A model generated the notes under the pieces. That model made no database searches and was not told where the DNA came from. It was given only the letters and a program-made list of their open reading frames with translations. The position numbers and the translations under genes were made by a program. A stretch of DNA of 64,000 nucleotides from Henckelia pumila (lineage: Eukaryota > Streptophyta > Magnoliopsida > Lamiales > Gesneriaceae), in NCBI RefSeq assembly GCF_033568475.1, contig NC_133123.1:3720001-3784000 (forward strand), read 5' to 3'. Shown piece by piece: positions 13,479 through 25,306 of this stretch; within the stretch, counting starts at the first letter, position 1; each line of letters opens with the position of its first letter.

Positions 13479-14205
13479 ACCCTCGTCTTATATCAGATTA
13501 TGGCCTCGAACGTTGCTGCTTTTTGTTTCCGCAGCAGGGAAAAAAATTGCATTATTGGCTCTTAAGAATCTAGTGTAGCCAATTATATTTATAGATGTAG
13601 ATCTTCCCGTCTCTTTAATATCAACCAACCAAAAAATGGCAGTTATATCTAAAGTTGATGGCCGTGATGGAAGTATCTATCTAAAGTTACTGGATTGGTT
13701 TATTCAAGATGTAGTTGCGGCATTTGTCCAAAAGAGGGAATAGGGAAATTAGTTGCAGCACAAGTATTTGATGCTTGTATATTTCGATCGGCGTTTTATT
13801 TCCAATTTCAAGGACTAGACGCAACGTGCTTCCACTTGAAAAGCGTCGGTGCAGCAAAATCAATTTAAATGAGTTACTGTGGTAGTTTTCGAGTTCATGA
13901 ATCCTATTTCTTTTCTCAAAACTAGTTTTGAGTCCCGTAAGCGTGCGTACATTGAAAAACCAAGATTTAATACGCTAAACTGCAAGAACTTGTAGCTCGT
14001 TCAATGTGTGTCTTATGTGAACAAAGCAAAGTAATGGAGGTAGGTTTCATTGATGGCCTGCTAACCAAATTATTGCTGGAAGCCATTTCGCGGTTCTGTC
14101 CATGGCGTTAAAGGTGCGACGGCATTTCTCAACGTTGAGGCAAAAGGAAATTCACTCAAAACCAACTATTCCATGCTTACATATACGCGAATGAAATATA
14201 TTTCA
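13479..14205. other. 3' flank of RH32
   Basis: The stretch holds the RH32 3' UTR and spacer. I see no open frame with protein-like composition and no repeat other than the MITE that follows. Confidence 0.6.
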
Positions 14206-14208
14206 TAA

Positions 14209-14806
14209 GGCTGCGTTTAATTACTGAGACGAGATTACACATGGATAAATCATATTAGGATTATTAAAATGATTGTGAAGGATTTAGAATAATTATGGAT
14301 AAACAATAACATGTTTACTTCGAGTTATTAATTTTGAAATTGAAATGATGATTGAAGGATGAATGACAGTTTTACCCTCCACTTATGATATACAATCTTA
14401 TGCTTAATTTTGTATCATATAATTTGGATTGAGTTATTTTTGAACTAAATTATTATTAATTCACACGGAGATATTCATCTATCAAAATTATTAGGTATAA
14501 AAATATGTATTTTTCAAAAATAATAAAATTGATTAATCGAGTTATAAAAAAGAGAGAGACGGAAAGAAATTGGGAGGAAAACAAAAGAATTGAAGGAGGG
14601 TAGATTAGGATTTATGTTTATTTTTTTCCACAAATATTGGTTAGGATGTGTTATCCCTTATGTAATTAAGGATGTCTAATCTCATGAATTAGGGTTAAAT
14701 GACGGGCCTTAAGATTTGAGAGATTTAATTTTTTTTTAAAGTAAACAATGGATTAAATTGAATTAATAAGCTTATCCTATCGTTATCAAGCTAAGTAAAC
14801 ACACCC
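14209..14806. mobile_element. Tourist/Harbinger-like MITE, 598 bp
   Basis: The left end GGCTGCGTTTAATTA matches the reverse complement of the right end, GGGTGTGTTTACTTA, at 12 of 15 positions. The element is flanked by TAA on both sides (14206-14208 and 14807-14809), the target duplication of PIF/Harbinger elements. The interior is AT-rich with no coding, so it is non-autonomous. Confidence 0.75.
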
Positions 14807-15186
14807 TAAATGCATTACTCAACAAGACTACATTTTCAGTTCTCATAAATATAAGATGTAATCAAGTATGTAGAACCAAACTGAGATGCTCAACGTTTCC
14901 AAATCCAAGGGTCCAGTTTTAATTTAGTCATGTGATATCCAAGAAAATTTACGGATTTCATTTGTCCAAATCAATTTTGGACCCTTGAATTTTGTACTAA
15001 AACACTATCCTTATGCAAGTGTACTCTAACAAATTCTCTAATAAATGGAAAACATTCCTACTGGCCATTCTGGGGATAACAATGCAACCAAGTTTAAAAG
15101 TTCGGAGGCAAATTTTTCAGGGAAAGGAGATCAAAATTGACATATAATGCTTGTGTTGTTTGAAATCTCATGGGTAATCAGGAGTT

Positions 15187-16974
15187 CTATTCCCTCTCTT
15201 TGTTTCCCCTCCAGAGGATAATCTGTTCATCTTTGAAAAGGATAGGGACACAAGGAACCAGATCCTGCACAACAGAACAGAAAAGAAGAAGCAGTCGATC
15301 ACAACTGGCCTTTATGGTATGTGAATGAATTTAGAAGAAATATCAAGACTAGACATGCAAATAGCCCGAATGTCTCTCACTCTATCTTAAATTTATTATT
15401 CATGGTATAACTAATCCCAAAAGAATTTTTTAAATGATGCAGAAATCTTAGCTCTATGAACCAGTTGCTGTGAAGAATAGCAATTTCAAGTTAAGATCCA
15501 AAGATGGTAGAAAGAAAGTGCAAAAGCCAACTGCTATAAAGGAAAGGGCCACGTACTCTTAATTTGACACCAATCTTTTTACAGTCGCTGGCACCCATGT
15601 GAGTACAATCGAGCCTCACTACTTCCTCATTCTCAAATGCTGCTCGTACTCTATCCACTACATTAACATACACACCATTCCTAGCTGCAGAACAAGACAT
15701 TGATTAACAGTCTCCACCTACAAATCAACAATATCTGAGATATTTACTTGAACAAAAACACCAAATCCATTTACATAGTTTCATCAAAGGGGGAGAAGTA
15801 AGCCCTTGGTTCCGCATCTCCTTGGTTTCTTCAAAAGTCAAACCATCAGCGACATTCTTAACGAGCTTTGGATAAATTGGTGCATAAGGCTTCCACAACA
15901 TTAGAGGAATTTGTGGCCGTTTTGTGAATTCATAGTTACGCCCACGATATAGGAGGAGGATATTTATGTGGCGGTAGATAATTTTCCCTCCAGATTTGTC
16001 CTACGAAACACACTGAAATTCTCATCAGCTTACACGCTGTGGAAATTGAATAAAAAAACTTCAATATTTCAGACATAGGAAGCAGGATTTCTTAAACCTC
16101 AAGATGGAAGCAAACATTGTCCATATCAAGTGTTGGCACTCCCAAGCACTTTAATCTCACTGCTTCTGCCCTTTTCCAGTGGTTGTGGATGTCTTCAAGC
16201 ATGTTGTGAGTAACTCCTCCTTTTCCTAGCACGATCGGAATTATTTTGCCAAAAGATTAATGTGAAGTAGAAATGATTCGTATCAGTCTTGTCACTTGTG
16301 CATGTCAAAACACTTTCAAAATTCTCAGGTGGCCCCAAAAAAATTGATGGAAAAACGAAAACAACATGGTTCTTGGTTCTCACACAAGAATAATCCTGGT
16401 CACAAACAAAATAGTCATGAAACGGGGACTTACCCAAATTGATTTGGCGCGAGCAATCAGTGTGGCTATACTTCTCCACAAGCTCCGTTATTTCCTGCTC
16501 TGAAAGCCTCTCGCCGAGAACTCTTTCACGTTCCTCCTTCAACTTCTCGAAATCCGGCTTATGGTCAAGCGGAGCACAAATACCGGTCCATTTACGATCT
16601 ATCCGACCCGGTCCAAACGGTGAGAAACGCGGAGGTTCACGGAAGCCAATGGGCTGAACATCCGGGCTGTTCTCGGAATAAGAATACATAAAATCAAAGG
16701 CCAACTCGGACTTCACCGGAAACTTGTTCGCATTTTCAGAGCTCGTCTTTTTGGTTCTTTTTTGGGGTTGATTTTTGCCGAGGGAAGTACTTGATTTGCT
16801 TTTCTTTTCGGGCGGTTGTGTTGTGGCCCGTGAAAATGGCGGGTCGTAAATTCCTTCCTTGTGGCACAGAAAACAAGCGATGAAGAAGATGGACGATGGG
16901 CGTAATTCAGTAGATAATCTAGGGTTTGAAGGTTGTCGGAAGATTGAGCGACGCCATGAAAGGAGCTTCAGCAT
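15187..16974 (-). CDS. CRS2-associated factor-like, mitochondrial (two CRM domains)
   Basis: Probable group II intron splicing cofactor; CAF proteins bind intron RNA through CRM domains, and the short forms act in mitochondria. Exons on the minus strand: 16434-16974, 16098-16225, 15775-16000, 15557-15684, 15187-15264; phase is kept, giving 366 residues. An in-frame ATG at 17025 would add 17. The N-terminus ([14 protein letters not shown]...) is basic and lacks acidic residues, as in a mitochondrial presequence. CRM 1 contains GKGG (about 181-184), [18 protein letters not shown] and [11 protein letters not shown] 2 contains [20 protein letters not shown] and IILWRGN. The protein stops soon after CRM 2. 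The gene lies tail-to-tail with RH32 and upstream of a DTW gene on the same strand. Likely the Arabidopsis At5g54890 type (from memory). Confidence 0.88.
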
Positions 16975-17334
16975 TTGACATACGCTGGGGGTTTTGGAGG
17001 CAGAAATGAACGGGGGTAGAATCACACGTTACATAAAAATACTTGAGTTACTAAAAAAAAATACTTTATTCGTAAATTTGTTTTTGAAATTTTTGTAATA
17101 GATTATAATTATATAATTGCACAAGTCACATTACAATTGAAGCGGGTGGATCGATCAATAGTTACATTTGGGAGCAGAATCAAAAGAACTAACAAATGTA
17201 GGTGTCATATTTCAATAATCTCTTTCGAGTGGTTGTTCACTTTTGTTAGCTCTTTGCTTTCTTGTGACAGAGCATGCAAGAAAAGGGTACGGGCATAGAA
17301 TCGGAATGCAGCTCAAGAAATGTTGCTCAATCTC
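16975..17334. other. Spacer between CAF-like and DTW genes
   Basis: It holds the CAF-like 5' region (upstream in-frame ATG at 17025) and the 3' end of the DTW transcript. Nothing else recognised. Confidence 0.5.
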
Positions 17335-18594
17335 TCAAGAACCGTTGCTCAATCTCTCATCTTTGCAACGCCTTTGATGTCCGACCATGGATCGAAAAAC
17401 ATCTAAAAGACCATCCAATCCATCGGGCTCTTCTCCCACACCTTTCAATGCATACACGATACTTTCAATAGTGGACAAAAATTCGGCCTTTGGCTGATGC
17501 CTCACTTCTGCATATAAGCTCAACTCGTTTATATCCAACCTTATGTGTGGCAAGAACTTCAGCCAAGGATTCTCCTTGTACATTCTCTTTGCCTTGGCCC
17601 AAGTTCCATCCAACACAATTAAATTCTTGACATCAACAGTTAAAGCTTCAATGCCTAATGATTCTTCACTTGGAAATAAAAGAACTGATCCTGGAGGAAC
17701 AGTAAAGTCAAATTCTTCAAGCTCTTCGTATTCGTCGCTCCCAACCACTGGCTTGCTTTGAAGCTTTTTCACGACGAACCCTTTTCTTAAATCATCAACA
17801 GCTACATCAGAGTGCAACAGTTGATCAAAATCCACTTTCCTCCATTTGCTTGTTGCTGCCCAACTTTGATCAAAGGACATAATAGCTCCATATTTTTCAA
17901 TGGTGAAATTGATTTCAGAAAATTTACTATCTTGGAAAGCTGCTATATCCTCGTTAGGTGCATCTTCTTTACTGTTCCCACCCAAGACATCCTGTCGAGA
18001 ACTCCTCATCGGTAATATTGTATCATCCTTGCAAATTTCACGTATTTTGGCACCATCAAAGTAGTCTCTTTCCCTAACTTGTCCATCCATAACAGACTCA
18101 TCAACACAGCCATTAGTATCCCCTTCACTTGACATTTCATCAAACACATTGCAGCTTCCATCCGTCTCAATCCGATCCATCTCTCCACCAGAGTCCAGCA
18201 ACCGAATAAAGAACCGGGCCTGGAAGTTGACATCAGACACGGTGACAACATCCACATTTCGCAACCCCAGGGTGGCGATTCTTGCGGAATTCAAGGGGTG
18301 CTTCTTCTCAAGACTGTGCTGGAGAATGGTGACGGCGACGGAATTATGGAGAGCAGGGGTCTTCATTGTGTCGCAGAGGCAAACAATGGTGGGTTTGGAG
18401 CATGAAGGGCAAGTGGATCTCTTCATTAACCCGGATTGATGCACCATTTGCAGAAATCGCAAATTGGTTTTGGGGAATTTAAGGATTTGGTTTTTCAGTG
18501 GGTTAAGAATATAGTTGAATGGCGAGGTTACATGTTGTGATCCGATTCGTATCACAGAACCGAGCGGCATGAGCTGAAGGTTGCAGTGTATCAT
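17335..18594 (-). CDS. DTW-domain tRNA-uridine aminocarboxypropyltransferase
   Basis: DTW-domain enzymes (TapT/TuaA in bacteria, DTWD1/DTWD2 in animals) move the 3-amino-3-carboxypropyl group of S-adenosylmethionine onto uridine in tRNA, making acp3U. This intronless frame gives 419 residues from the ATG at 18594. Residues 62-74 form the N-terminal CPSC...CLC zinc-type motif, followed by VAVTILQHSLEKKHPLNSARI, where H-P-L-N is a family signature. D-G-T-W at about 329-332 gives the domain its name, followed by KAKRMYKENPWL and RHQPK near the end. Between the halves is an acidic, low-order insert of about 150 residues, making the protein longer than typical animal DTWD2. An in-frame ATG at 18714 exists but adds an implausible hydrophobic leader; 18447 is another possible start. 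The first 50 residues are basic, so organelle import is possible. Confidence 0.88.
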   Translation of the reverse strand: MIHCNLQLMPLGSVIRIGSQHVTSPFNYILNPLKNQILKFPKTNLRFLQMVHQSGLMKRSTCPSCSKPTIVCLCDTMKTPALHNSVAVTILQHSLEKKHPLNSARIATLGLRNVDVVTVSDVNFQARFFIRLLDSGGEMDRIETDGSCNVFDEMSSEGDTNGCVDESVMDGQVRERDYFDGAKIREICKDDTILPMRSSRQDVLGGNSKEDAPNEDIAAFQDSKFSEINFTIEKYGAIMSFDQSWAATSKWRKVDFDQLLHSDVAVDDLRKGFVVKKLQSKPVVGSDEYEELEEFDFTVPPGSVLLFPSEESLGIEALTVDVKNLIVLDGTWAKAKRMYKENPWLKFLPHIRLDINELSLYAEVRHQPKAEFLSTIESIVYALKGVGEEPDGLDGLLDVFRSMVGHQRRCKDERLSNGS

Positions 18595-19607
18595 TGATCT
18601 GATTACTGATTTTCCTCTAATTATTAATTGTATATTTAAACCCAAAAAAAAAATTGATATAATATCGATTATGCAATGTTTTAAGTAGCATTTGAAAGAG
18701 TTTTTAGGAAGCATTTGTCTGCTTTATTTGAAAATTTTGTGTTTGAAAAGCTAGGAGTGCTTCTACTATGAAGTATCTAGCTATAAATATGAAATAACTT
18801 TTTTTTTGGAAAGAAAATATGAAATAACTTTTATTCTTGAGAAATAACACTAAATTTAACTATAGATAAAAATAAATTCCTACATATTATAATTGTATAT
18901 GATTTAGTTTGTAATTTGTATGTAGTAGGAATGTTAAAAAACCTAACCAAACTAATCATGTGTATTAAAATATTGTTTTTTTAGTTTGTATTTTAAAAAA
19001 TGACCTAGCAATTTTCCCCGGCAATTAGCGAGCTTGGTAAATAGATATATTACATTGAGAATTTATTTTATCCTAGAATTTTAACTCAAAAAATGTAACA
19101 TCAGCACTTTTGAGAAGGTTTTAATCTACTTTTTTTCTTTATTTGTTTATGTTAATGTTAATGATTAAATTGAGATAAATTTTGTTATCTCGAACAACCA
19201 CCGTAAATATCTACATGAACAACAATTAATACATATTATACCTTCAATAAATGAACATCACGTCAATTCATTATTTATATAAATGTCAATCATGATTGCC
19301 CAAAACCATTTATTATTATTTTTTTTGGTGAAAGCATCTTCCAATTTATTACTACCTTTGTTTTCTAGTGCTACGAGCGTCGTGTCGATAATTATTTACC
19401 TGTAATTTATTTATTATTATTATTAACCCCTTAATAAAATAAACCTGATGTGAGGGGTGTGGTGGTCACGCTTACATTTCTTATTTACAAAATTAACCTC
19501 CGGAAGTTTGACCAGCAGAAGCCCGTCGAACCAAGACGCCAATCGCCATTTCCTTTTGAGCTTCGCACCCAAATTACATACCAGTCTCCAAAGATCCAGA
19601 TTCGGAA
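18595..19607. other. Divergent promoter region
   Basis: About 1 kb between the DTW gene (minus) and the FAX gene (plus). It is AT-rich with several short homopolymer runs. I found no convincing TATA box or transposon ends, and no coding. Confidence 0.5.
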
Positions 19608-21376
19608 ATGCATGACTTTTGCTTCACGATCCCATATGGGCTGCTTCTAGTGTGTGGTGGCGTCTTCGGATATGCCAAAAAAGGCAGCGTAGCGTCGCTG
19701 GCTGGGGGCTGTGGGACTGGGTTGTTTCTTATTCTCGCTGGTTACCTCAGTCTCCAAGCATTCCATAAGCGCAAAAATTCTTACTTCGCATTGATTCTTC
19801 AAACGGGTATGCTTGAATTTTTTTTTTTTTTACGGATTTACAGTTCCTTTGATTGTCGGTGTACACACATACAGGAATTACTATCGTTTTACCAGTTACC
19901 ACGGTGTTTAGATTTGTGTGCATGAACAAGTTCTTGATGAATCTGAGTCGGATCTGTAGAGCTTGTGTCCTCTGCAAATTACAATGAAACGAATTATCTA
20001 TCTCTATGTTGTGAATTTTCCACCTCTCGTTTAGACTCAATTACTAGACATTAGAGATTAAAAACAGAATTATATCGACAATATTTTATGTCAACTTTTG
20101 GCCTTGATAGTGATTTCGCCTAAAAGTTGGGGTTAGCTTCTGCCGGATTTCTGGGATTCGGGCTCATTATTTTTGTTGTGATGTTGTTTGGTAATTGAAT
20201 TTCTTGCTGCAATGCGTACGATATTTGGGAAACTATTGGCATTGAGCATTTAGCTTGTGGATAACCATGTAGAGAATAAATATTTGAAGCAATGATTGAA
20301 CTGATCCAAAAATGATTTTGCAACTTGAAGAGTTGTTACTTTACAATTTACATCCACCGGTGTTGTAAATGGAACGGACTTATTATTCTGATTTCTTGTT
20401 GCGATTCAAATGGTTGATCAAGATGATGTTCTGTATTGGCAATAAATATCCAGGGCCATATCTTTCATTGCTGAAAAAATTCTACAATTGATTTCACATT
20501 AATGATCTTGCAAATGATCAGAGCTCGTTTACATGCAGAACCTATCCAATTCTAAACTTCACCGTGTAAATGAACTATGCATTCGAAACATCTGTTTCCA
20601 CCAAACAAGTGTTCAGTTCTATTATTCTTGTGGACGTAACTTAATAACCTTTTTTACGTATCTTAAAATTCTTAGGCCTCACTACCTCTTCTTACCATCA
20701 ATCTCTTTATCATTACGTAGAATGACTAACCACGAAAAGATCATTCCTTTTCTGTTAAAATCGGGTGGTGCCATGTTTGTGCCTTGCGAGTTATGTGTAC
20801 ATTTATTTGATTCGGGATCGCCTTGAACAGTTATTGCTGCCGTACTAACATGGGTCATGGGACAGCGATACATGCAAACTTCCAAGATAATGCCTGCTGG
20901 TGTTGTTGCTGGTCTCAGGTAACTGAAAAGATTTAAAAATGTACCAATGCTTCTGGTTTCCATAAACGAAGACTGGACTGATTCATATATTGTTCACATA
21001 AACCTGTTATAATTTTCAAACATTTCACTAGGCGTAGCGTTTCTTAAATTATATCATTGTCTACTTATTCAATCACTAATGTCAAATCATCATCTTAAAT
21101 TATATCATTGTCTACTTATTCAATAACTAATGTCAAATCATCAACTGGAGATGGGGACGGTTCGTCCAACTTTTCTGGTTTTCCAGTGATTTTTGAATTG
21201 TTTGGTTTCTTGCTTTAAAACTTCTTTCATGGTACTCATCAATTGCATCAGGAAACTATACGCTAAATGAACTGATTTTGTTGTCGTATCTTCTTGTTTG
21301 CAGCTTTGTCATGACTGGATTTTATCTTTCCAAAATTGCAACCGGTGGGAACCATATCCCACCTAAGAAGGAGTAA
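19608..21376 (+). CDS. FATTY ACID EXPORT (FAX/TMEM14) family membrane protein
   Basis: Small four-helix membrane protein of the TMEM14 family. Plant FAX1-type members export fatty acids from plastids; the short members without a transit peptide (FAX5-7 group) are thought to act in the secretory pathway. Exons 19608-19806, 20831-20918 and 21304-21376 join in phase to 119 residues. It starts MHDFCFTIPYG, the usual start of the short class. Hydrophobic segments are at about 8-20, 28-50, 61-75 and 90-108, with the conserved GQRYMQTSKIMPAG between the third and fourth. The C-terminus KIATGGNHIPPKKE is polar and basic, possibly an ER-retention-type tail. No transit peptide is present. Which FAX paralogue it is cannot be told from the sequence alone. 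Confidence 0.9.
21042..21142. repeat. 2 x 51 bp tandem duplication in FAX intron 2
   Basis: The unit beginning TCTTAAATTATATCATTG at 21042 is repeated at 21093 with only a base or two different. Intronic, no coding effect. Confidence 0.9.
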
Positions 21377-21938
21377 TGACATCGAGAATTTATTACCATA
21401 TATTTTCAACAATATATTTACAGACAGAAAACAAGCTACTTTTGAGTTGTAAACAAAATTACAGTTTTAAAGTTCTTGAATTGCCTCCGCGATCCAGAAA
21501 TGAACTTCACTCATAAACTCTACTAAAATTGTTTGAATGCTGCGTTGGCCGGCCGAGGTGTAATTCCACTAACCAAATTGTCATAATCTTCCTACGCGGA
21601 CTACAGCTTTGCTACTATTTTACTCGAACGAGATCCTCAAATTTCTCTTCTAGCTGGAAAAAAAATATCACAATTGGCAATTTGGCAGATTACTAGTGGA
21701 TGCCACTTGGTGTCTGTTTTCCTCTGGCGTAAATAAAGTATAAATAATAAAATGGTTCTATTATACTTCACTAGAAAGTAAGTACAGATGATTGAATCTG
21801 CATTTGATATTTTTAATATTACATGTTGTTACCGAAATATACAAGACGTATACAATGATACAAGATAAGGTTCACAACCTACAACTAGTATATCAGCGCC
21901 GGACGATATGGCCCGGGATTTAAAGGTGGGATAGTCCA
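21377..21938. other. Convergent 3' region
   Basis: Space between the stop codons of the FAX gene (plus) and the unknown secreted gene (minus). It should hold both 3' UTRs. Nothing else recognised. Confidence 0.5.
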
Positions 21939-24900
21939 TCAGCAGCCAGCTGGTCTGAAATAATCTTTAGGCATAGAAGGGCACCTTTCATTCATGTGAG
22001 GGTAAGGTTTCATGGTGTTGTAACCCGGTAATTCCATTCGATACTTTCCTCGAATTTGACAGAAGGGGAGTTTCACCGTGTCCCCATCGTTACACCATTT
22101 AGGTAAACGGCTCATATCATTTTCAAAAAACTTGATAGAGTAAGCATCTTTTATCTGCAGAAACAGAAAGTCAATTGCATAGTTTGAACTTTGAAAGAAC
22201 TAATAAAAATTGGAGAATTATCGATTCTTTTTAATATCAAGAGAATAACAGAAAAACAACTATAAACTGGAAGAAGGAATACTTCAGAATCTTTACTTAC
22301 AGTGAACTCAGTGACTTGAATAGAGCTTGAAAGGTTACCAAACAGCCCTGCTGCCTTGTATAATTCGAAGACAAAAGCAACGCATGATGTCGACTTCCCA
22401 TCTGCATAAACCCAATCATCTTGTTCAGGAACGGCCAACAATGCACCAAAGGATGATCCACGCCTCTCAACTTCGACGAGAATTTCAGAAAGAGATGAGT
22501 TCTGCAAGGACAAAAGTATACCACATTTACTATCCAATTGAATCTCATTCGGTAGCAATGCAACTATTCCCAAAAATTTCCATCAATCCACCAGATCAAG
22601 TTTATAGGTCCTTCAAAATGCATTACATATTTGATGCATTACATATTTCATAAAAAAATATGTGTATAATGAAACCTCAGTCCCAAGACGTTTGTTCAAT
22701 GCTTCAGTCCACAAGTTACTGGCGTATGAAGGTTGCATCTGGCTCCAAACAGTCATACAAGAAGCCACCTGTGGATATAACAACTAAAGAAGTAAGAAAA
22801 AGAAGCAGAAATATAGTTCACATTTCTAAGGGCCTTAAAAAATTAAATAAAGGAGCAAAAATATCTCAGCAATCGAAAGGGGATGCAATATCTGCAGGTA
22901 TAGATGGTGGGGCATAACCAACCAGCAGCATCAGTGATCGTAAGACATTGAGTTCAATGGGATATGATCTGTTCACGCTGGCTGTCTTTCTTTCTTTGTT
23001 TGTTTCTTTTTAGAAGCTTCATCTAATCATTTTTTTGTAAGTTTCATCTAACACCTCTCGCAAGGATTTATATTGTATTGAAGCATCTTGGAACCTGAAA
23101 ATTTGGAGAGATGGAAGAAAAACTCTCAAAAAGGACAAAAAAGCAGTACCAGGTGAGCATCCAAAGGTTCTGGGTAATTCCCACTAATTGTGTCTATCCA
23201 GCTAAATATCAAATTGTGATAACCATAAGGTTTTCCCAACATGCTTCGTGCGTATTCCCAGGCAGCACTTTCGTTGAACTTTTCCCGGAGTTCTGGATGC
23301 AAAGGAAGTAAGGCTATATGCGGATTGGCATCATCTTTTGTGAGTTCAAATTCCCACCATTCATCCCATGGTAAGATAGCAATTACATCTTCCCCCTAAA
23401 AAATGCAAACTGAAATTTAAAACGGCATAAATGTTAAAAGACAAAGAAAGAAATTACGCGTCACCAAGTCGACACCAAGTGCCGTTTCAACTTTCAACCC
23501 TCAATAACTTAGGATCAAGAACCAACATATACAAATGTTCCATGCAGGCTATGTCTATTAGATTAGACCGGCAGTCATCAAATTAACTTTAAAGACGTAA
23601 AACAACGACATAACAAGGAGACAATAGGCGATGTCTCTCTCTTTATTATGGATAGCAAGTCATGAGGATTCCTCACGGGCCAGATAGAGAAATATATCTG
23701 AAATAATGCAAATCTGAAGAAATAAGCGAAATCATGCAAAACCAACAAAAAGTCCTGGATTTCAGAAGAATTTAAGACTAGAAAATACCAGCACCAGTTA
23801 AATCATCACCTGCTCATTCTCGTTTCCTGATTCTGCAACCCATAGCTTTCCATCAGAGTCCCTCAGGCAGACCGCAGAATGACCAGCGTAAGATCCAGTT
23901 ACCCACTTTTCTAATGTCTCAAAACCACCCCACCGACCTCGGATTTTCGATAATACAAGGAAATCTCCAGAATGGATATCCTCCACAGTAATGTTAGTAA
24001 CCCACGGTTCGGGGCGTTCATCAAAAGTAGCATCCATGTGCTTTTTAAGAAATGCAATATTAGAACTCTCCCCCCAACCGGAGGCGGTGAACAAGGGGAA
24101 CACTTCCCATAGAGCGCGAAGGGTTCCTAACATCCCCGCTTGCATGAGAAAGATCGATACCCCTCTATTTTTTACCTGATTTTTAAGGGAATTAATCCTT
24201 GTTTAGTGTGAAAAAAATACTTTCTTTAAAACAAAGGAGTATGGTTATGATTAAAATAAACTTGAACTCACATATTCAAACTCAGCTTCTGATACCCACT
24301 CTTTGAATTCGAGGGTGTGTTCTCGAGATAAGATGTAATAATCCCATGTAACTTGATAAGGAGTGGCAAAGATATAAAGATCCATGCATGTCCAACTGTG
24401 GGCATTGCTTACCTGAATCAAGAAATAATCGTTATTTCCCCTTTTATCCGAGATCAAGAAATAATCTAACTTGACTCAAAAAAGAAGAAGAAGAAGAAGA
24501 AGAAGAAGAAGAAGAAGAAGAAGAAGAAGAAGAAAGAATCTAATTGACAAGAAGATGGACATTAAAAAGGCATTAAGCTGCAACTGAAACTTTCAACAGG
24601 TATTGTGGTTTACCTTTGTACGTCACCCTAGTTAACATTAAAGTAATCTGTAGAAGGAATAATCGAATGCCACTTTTCCAGATTTTCACCAAAAATAGTT
24701 TCAAATGAAGCAGAATTTACAAAGGCCCCGCCTTGGCGACTTAGACAGTGAAATTTTCCTCAATAGTTAAAATCACGAATCAAACTATGTAAATAAGTCA
24801 AACAAAAGGAACTGAAGAAAATCAGCCTATAATATGAAAGTCCTTCGAAAAAAAAATCAAAGCAATCAAATAAACCAACCCGAAACATAAAATAAGAAAT

Positions 24901-25306
24901 CCCAAATGCCCAATCCAAAAAGTCCCTTCAATAGTCCCAACTCCCACGAAATCGATGGATAGAAAGCAATTAAGCTGCATCAAATCACCTTAATATGAAG
25001 AGTACCGCCCCCAAATTTACTCTCACTTTTGTTGTGAAACTCCAACCAAGCAGTGTTATTGTAAAAGCAAGCACCTTTCCACTGTAATTGGGGAGTGTTA
25101 CCAGCAGTGGCAGCTCCGACAAAAGCAGGCAAAAGGTCCGCCGCGTTATTAAGAGATTTTAGAATAGGCCAAGAAACTTGTCTAGGAAGCAGCGGCAACA
25201 AATCTTTAGGACGAAAGATTGATTTATAGGCTTGTGCTTCCCGAGTGTATACACCAGAAATGATTAAAATAGTCGACAATATCATCAATACATGATGGGT
25301 TCTCAT
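21939..25306 (-). CDS. Secreted plant protein of unknown function, permuted papain-like (YiiX/NlpC-type) signature
   Basis: I cannot name an established function. Exons on the minus strand: 24989-25306, 24272-24412, 23810-24175, 23150-23395, 22676-22768, 22301-22501, 21939-22154; phase is kept throughout, giving 526 residues. The start at 25306 gives a signal peptide (MRTHHVLMILSTILIISGV...AQA); an in-frame ATG at 25330 adds eight residues. Asn-linked glycosylation sequons (NNT, NKS, NIT) suit passage through the ER. The core contains SGDFLVLS (G223, D224), AGHSAVCL (H252), LWVAESG (E268) and, 160 residues later, STSCVAFVFELYKAAGL (C428). Gly-Asp, His, acidic residue and then a late Cys-x-x-Phe-Val is the order of permuted NlpC/P60-like thiol hydrolases such as YiiX. 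The catalytic reading is inference. Intron 2-3 holds a GAA repeat. Confidence 0.85.
24482..24535. repeat. (GAA)n microsatellite
   Basis: About 17 GAA/AAG triplets, almost uninterrupted, lie in the first intron of the secreted-protein gene. Likely length-polymorphic. Confidence 0.95.

Noticed and set aside
16195-16433. Continuation of the CAF-like first frame beyond 16434
   Set aside because: It is read-through of intron 1; the donor GTAAGT and the CRM motif split across exons 1 and 2 show that it is spliced.
18595-18714. Extended start of the DTW protein at 18714
   Set aside because: The added 40 residues are hydrophobic and unlike any presequence; a later ATG gives a more usual start.
22151-22300. 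Open extension of exon 6 in the secreted-protein gene
   Set aside because: It runs through the GTAAGT donor at 22300 into intron; exon 7 continues the conserved protein in phase.
24482-24535. Coding Glu/Lys repeat
   Set aside because: It lies in an intron with stops on both sides; a simple microsatellite.
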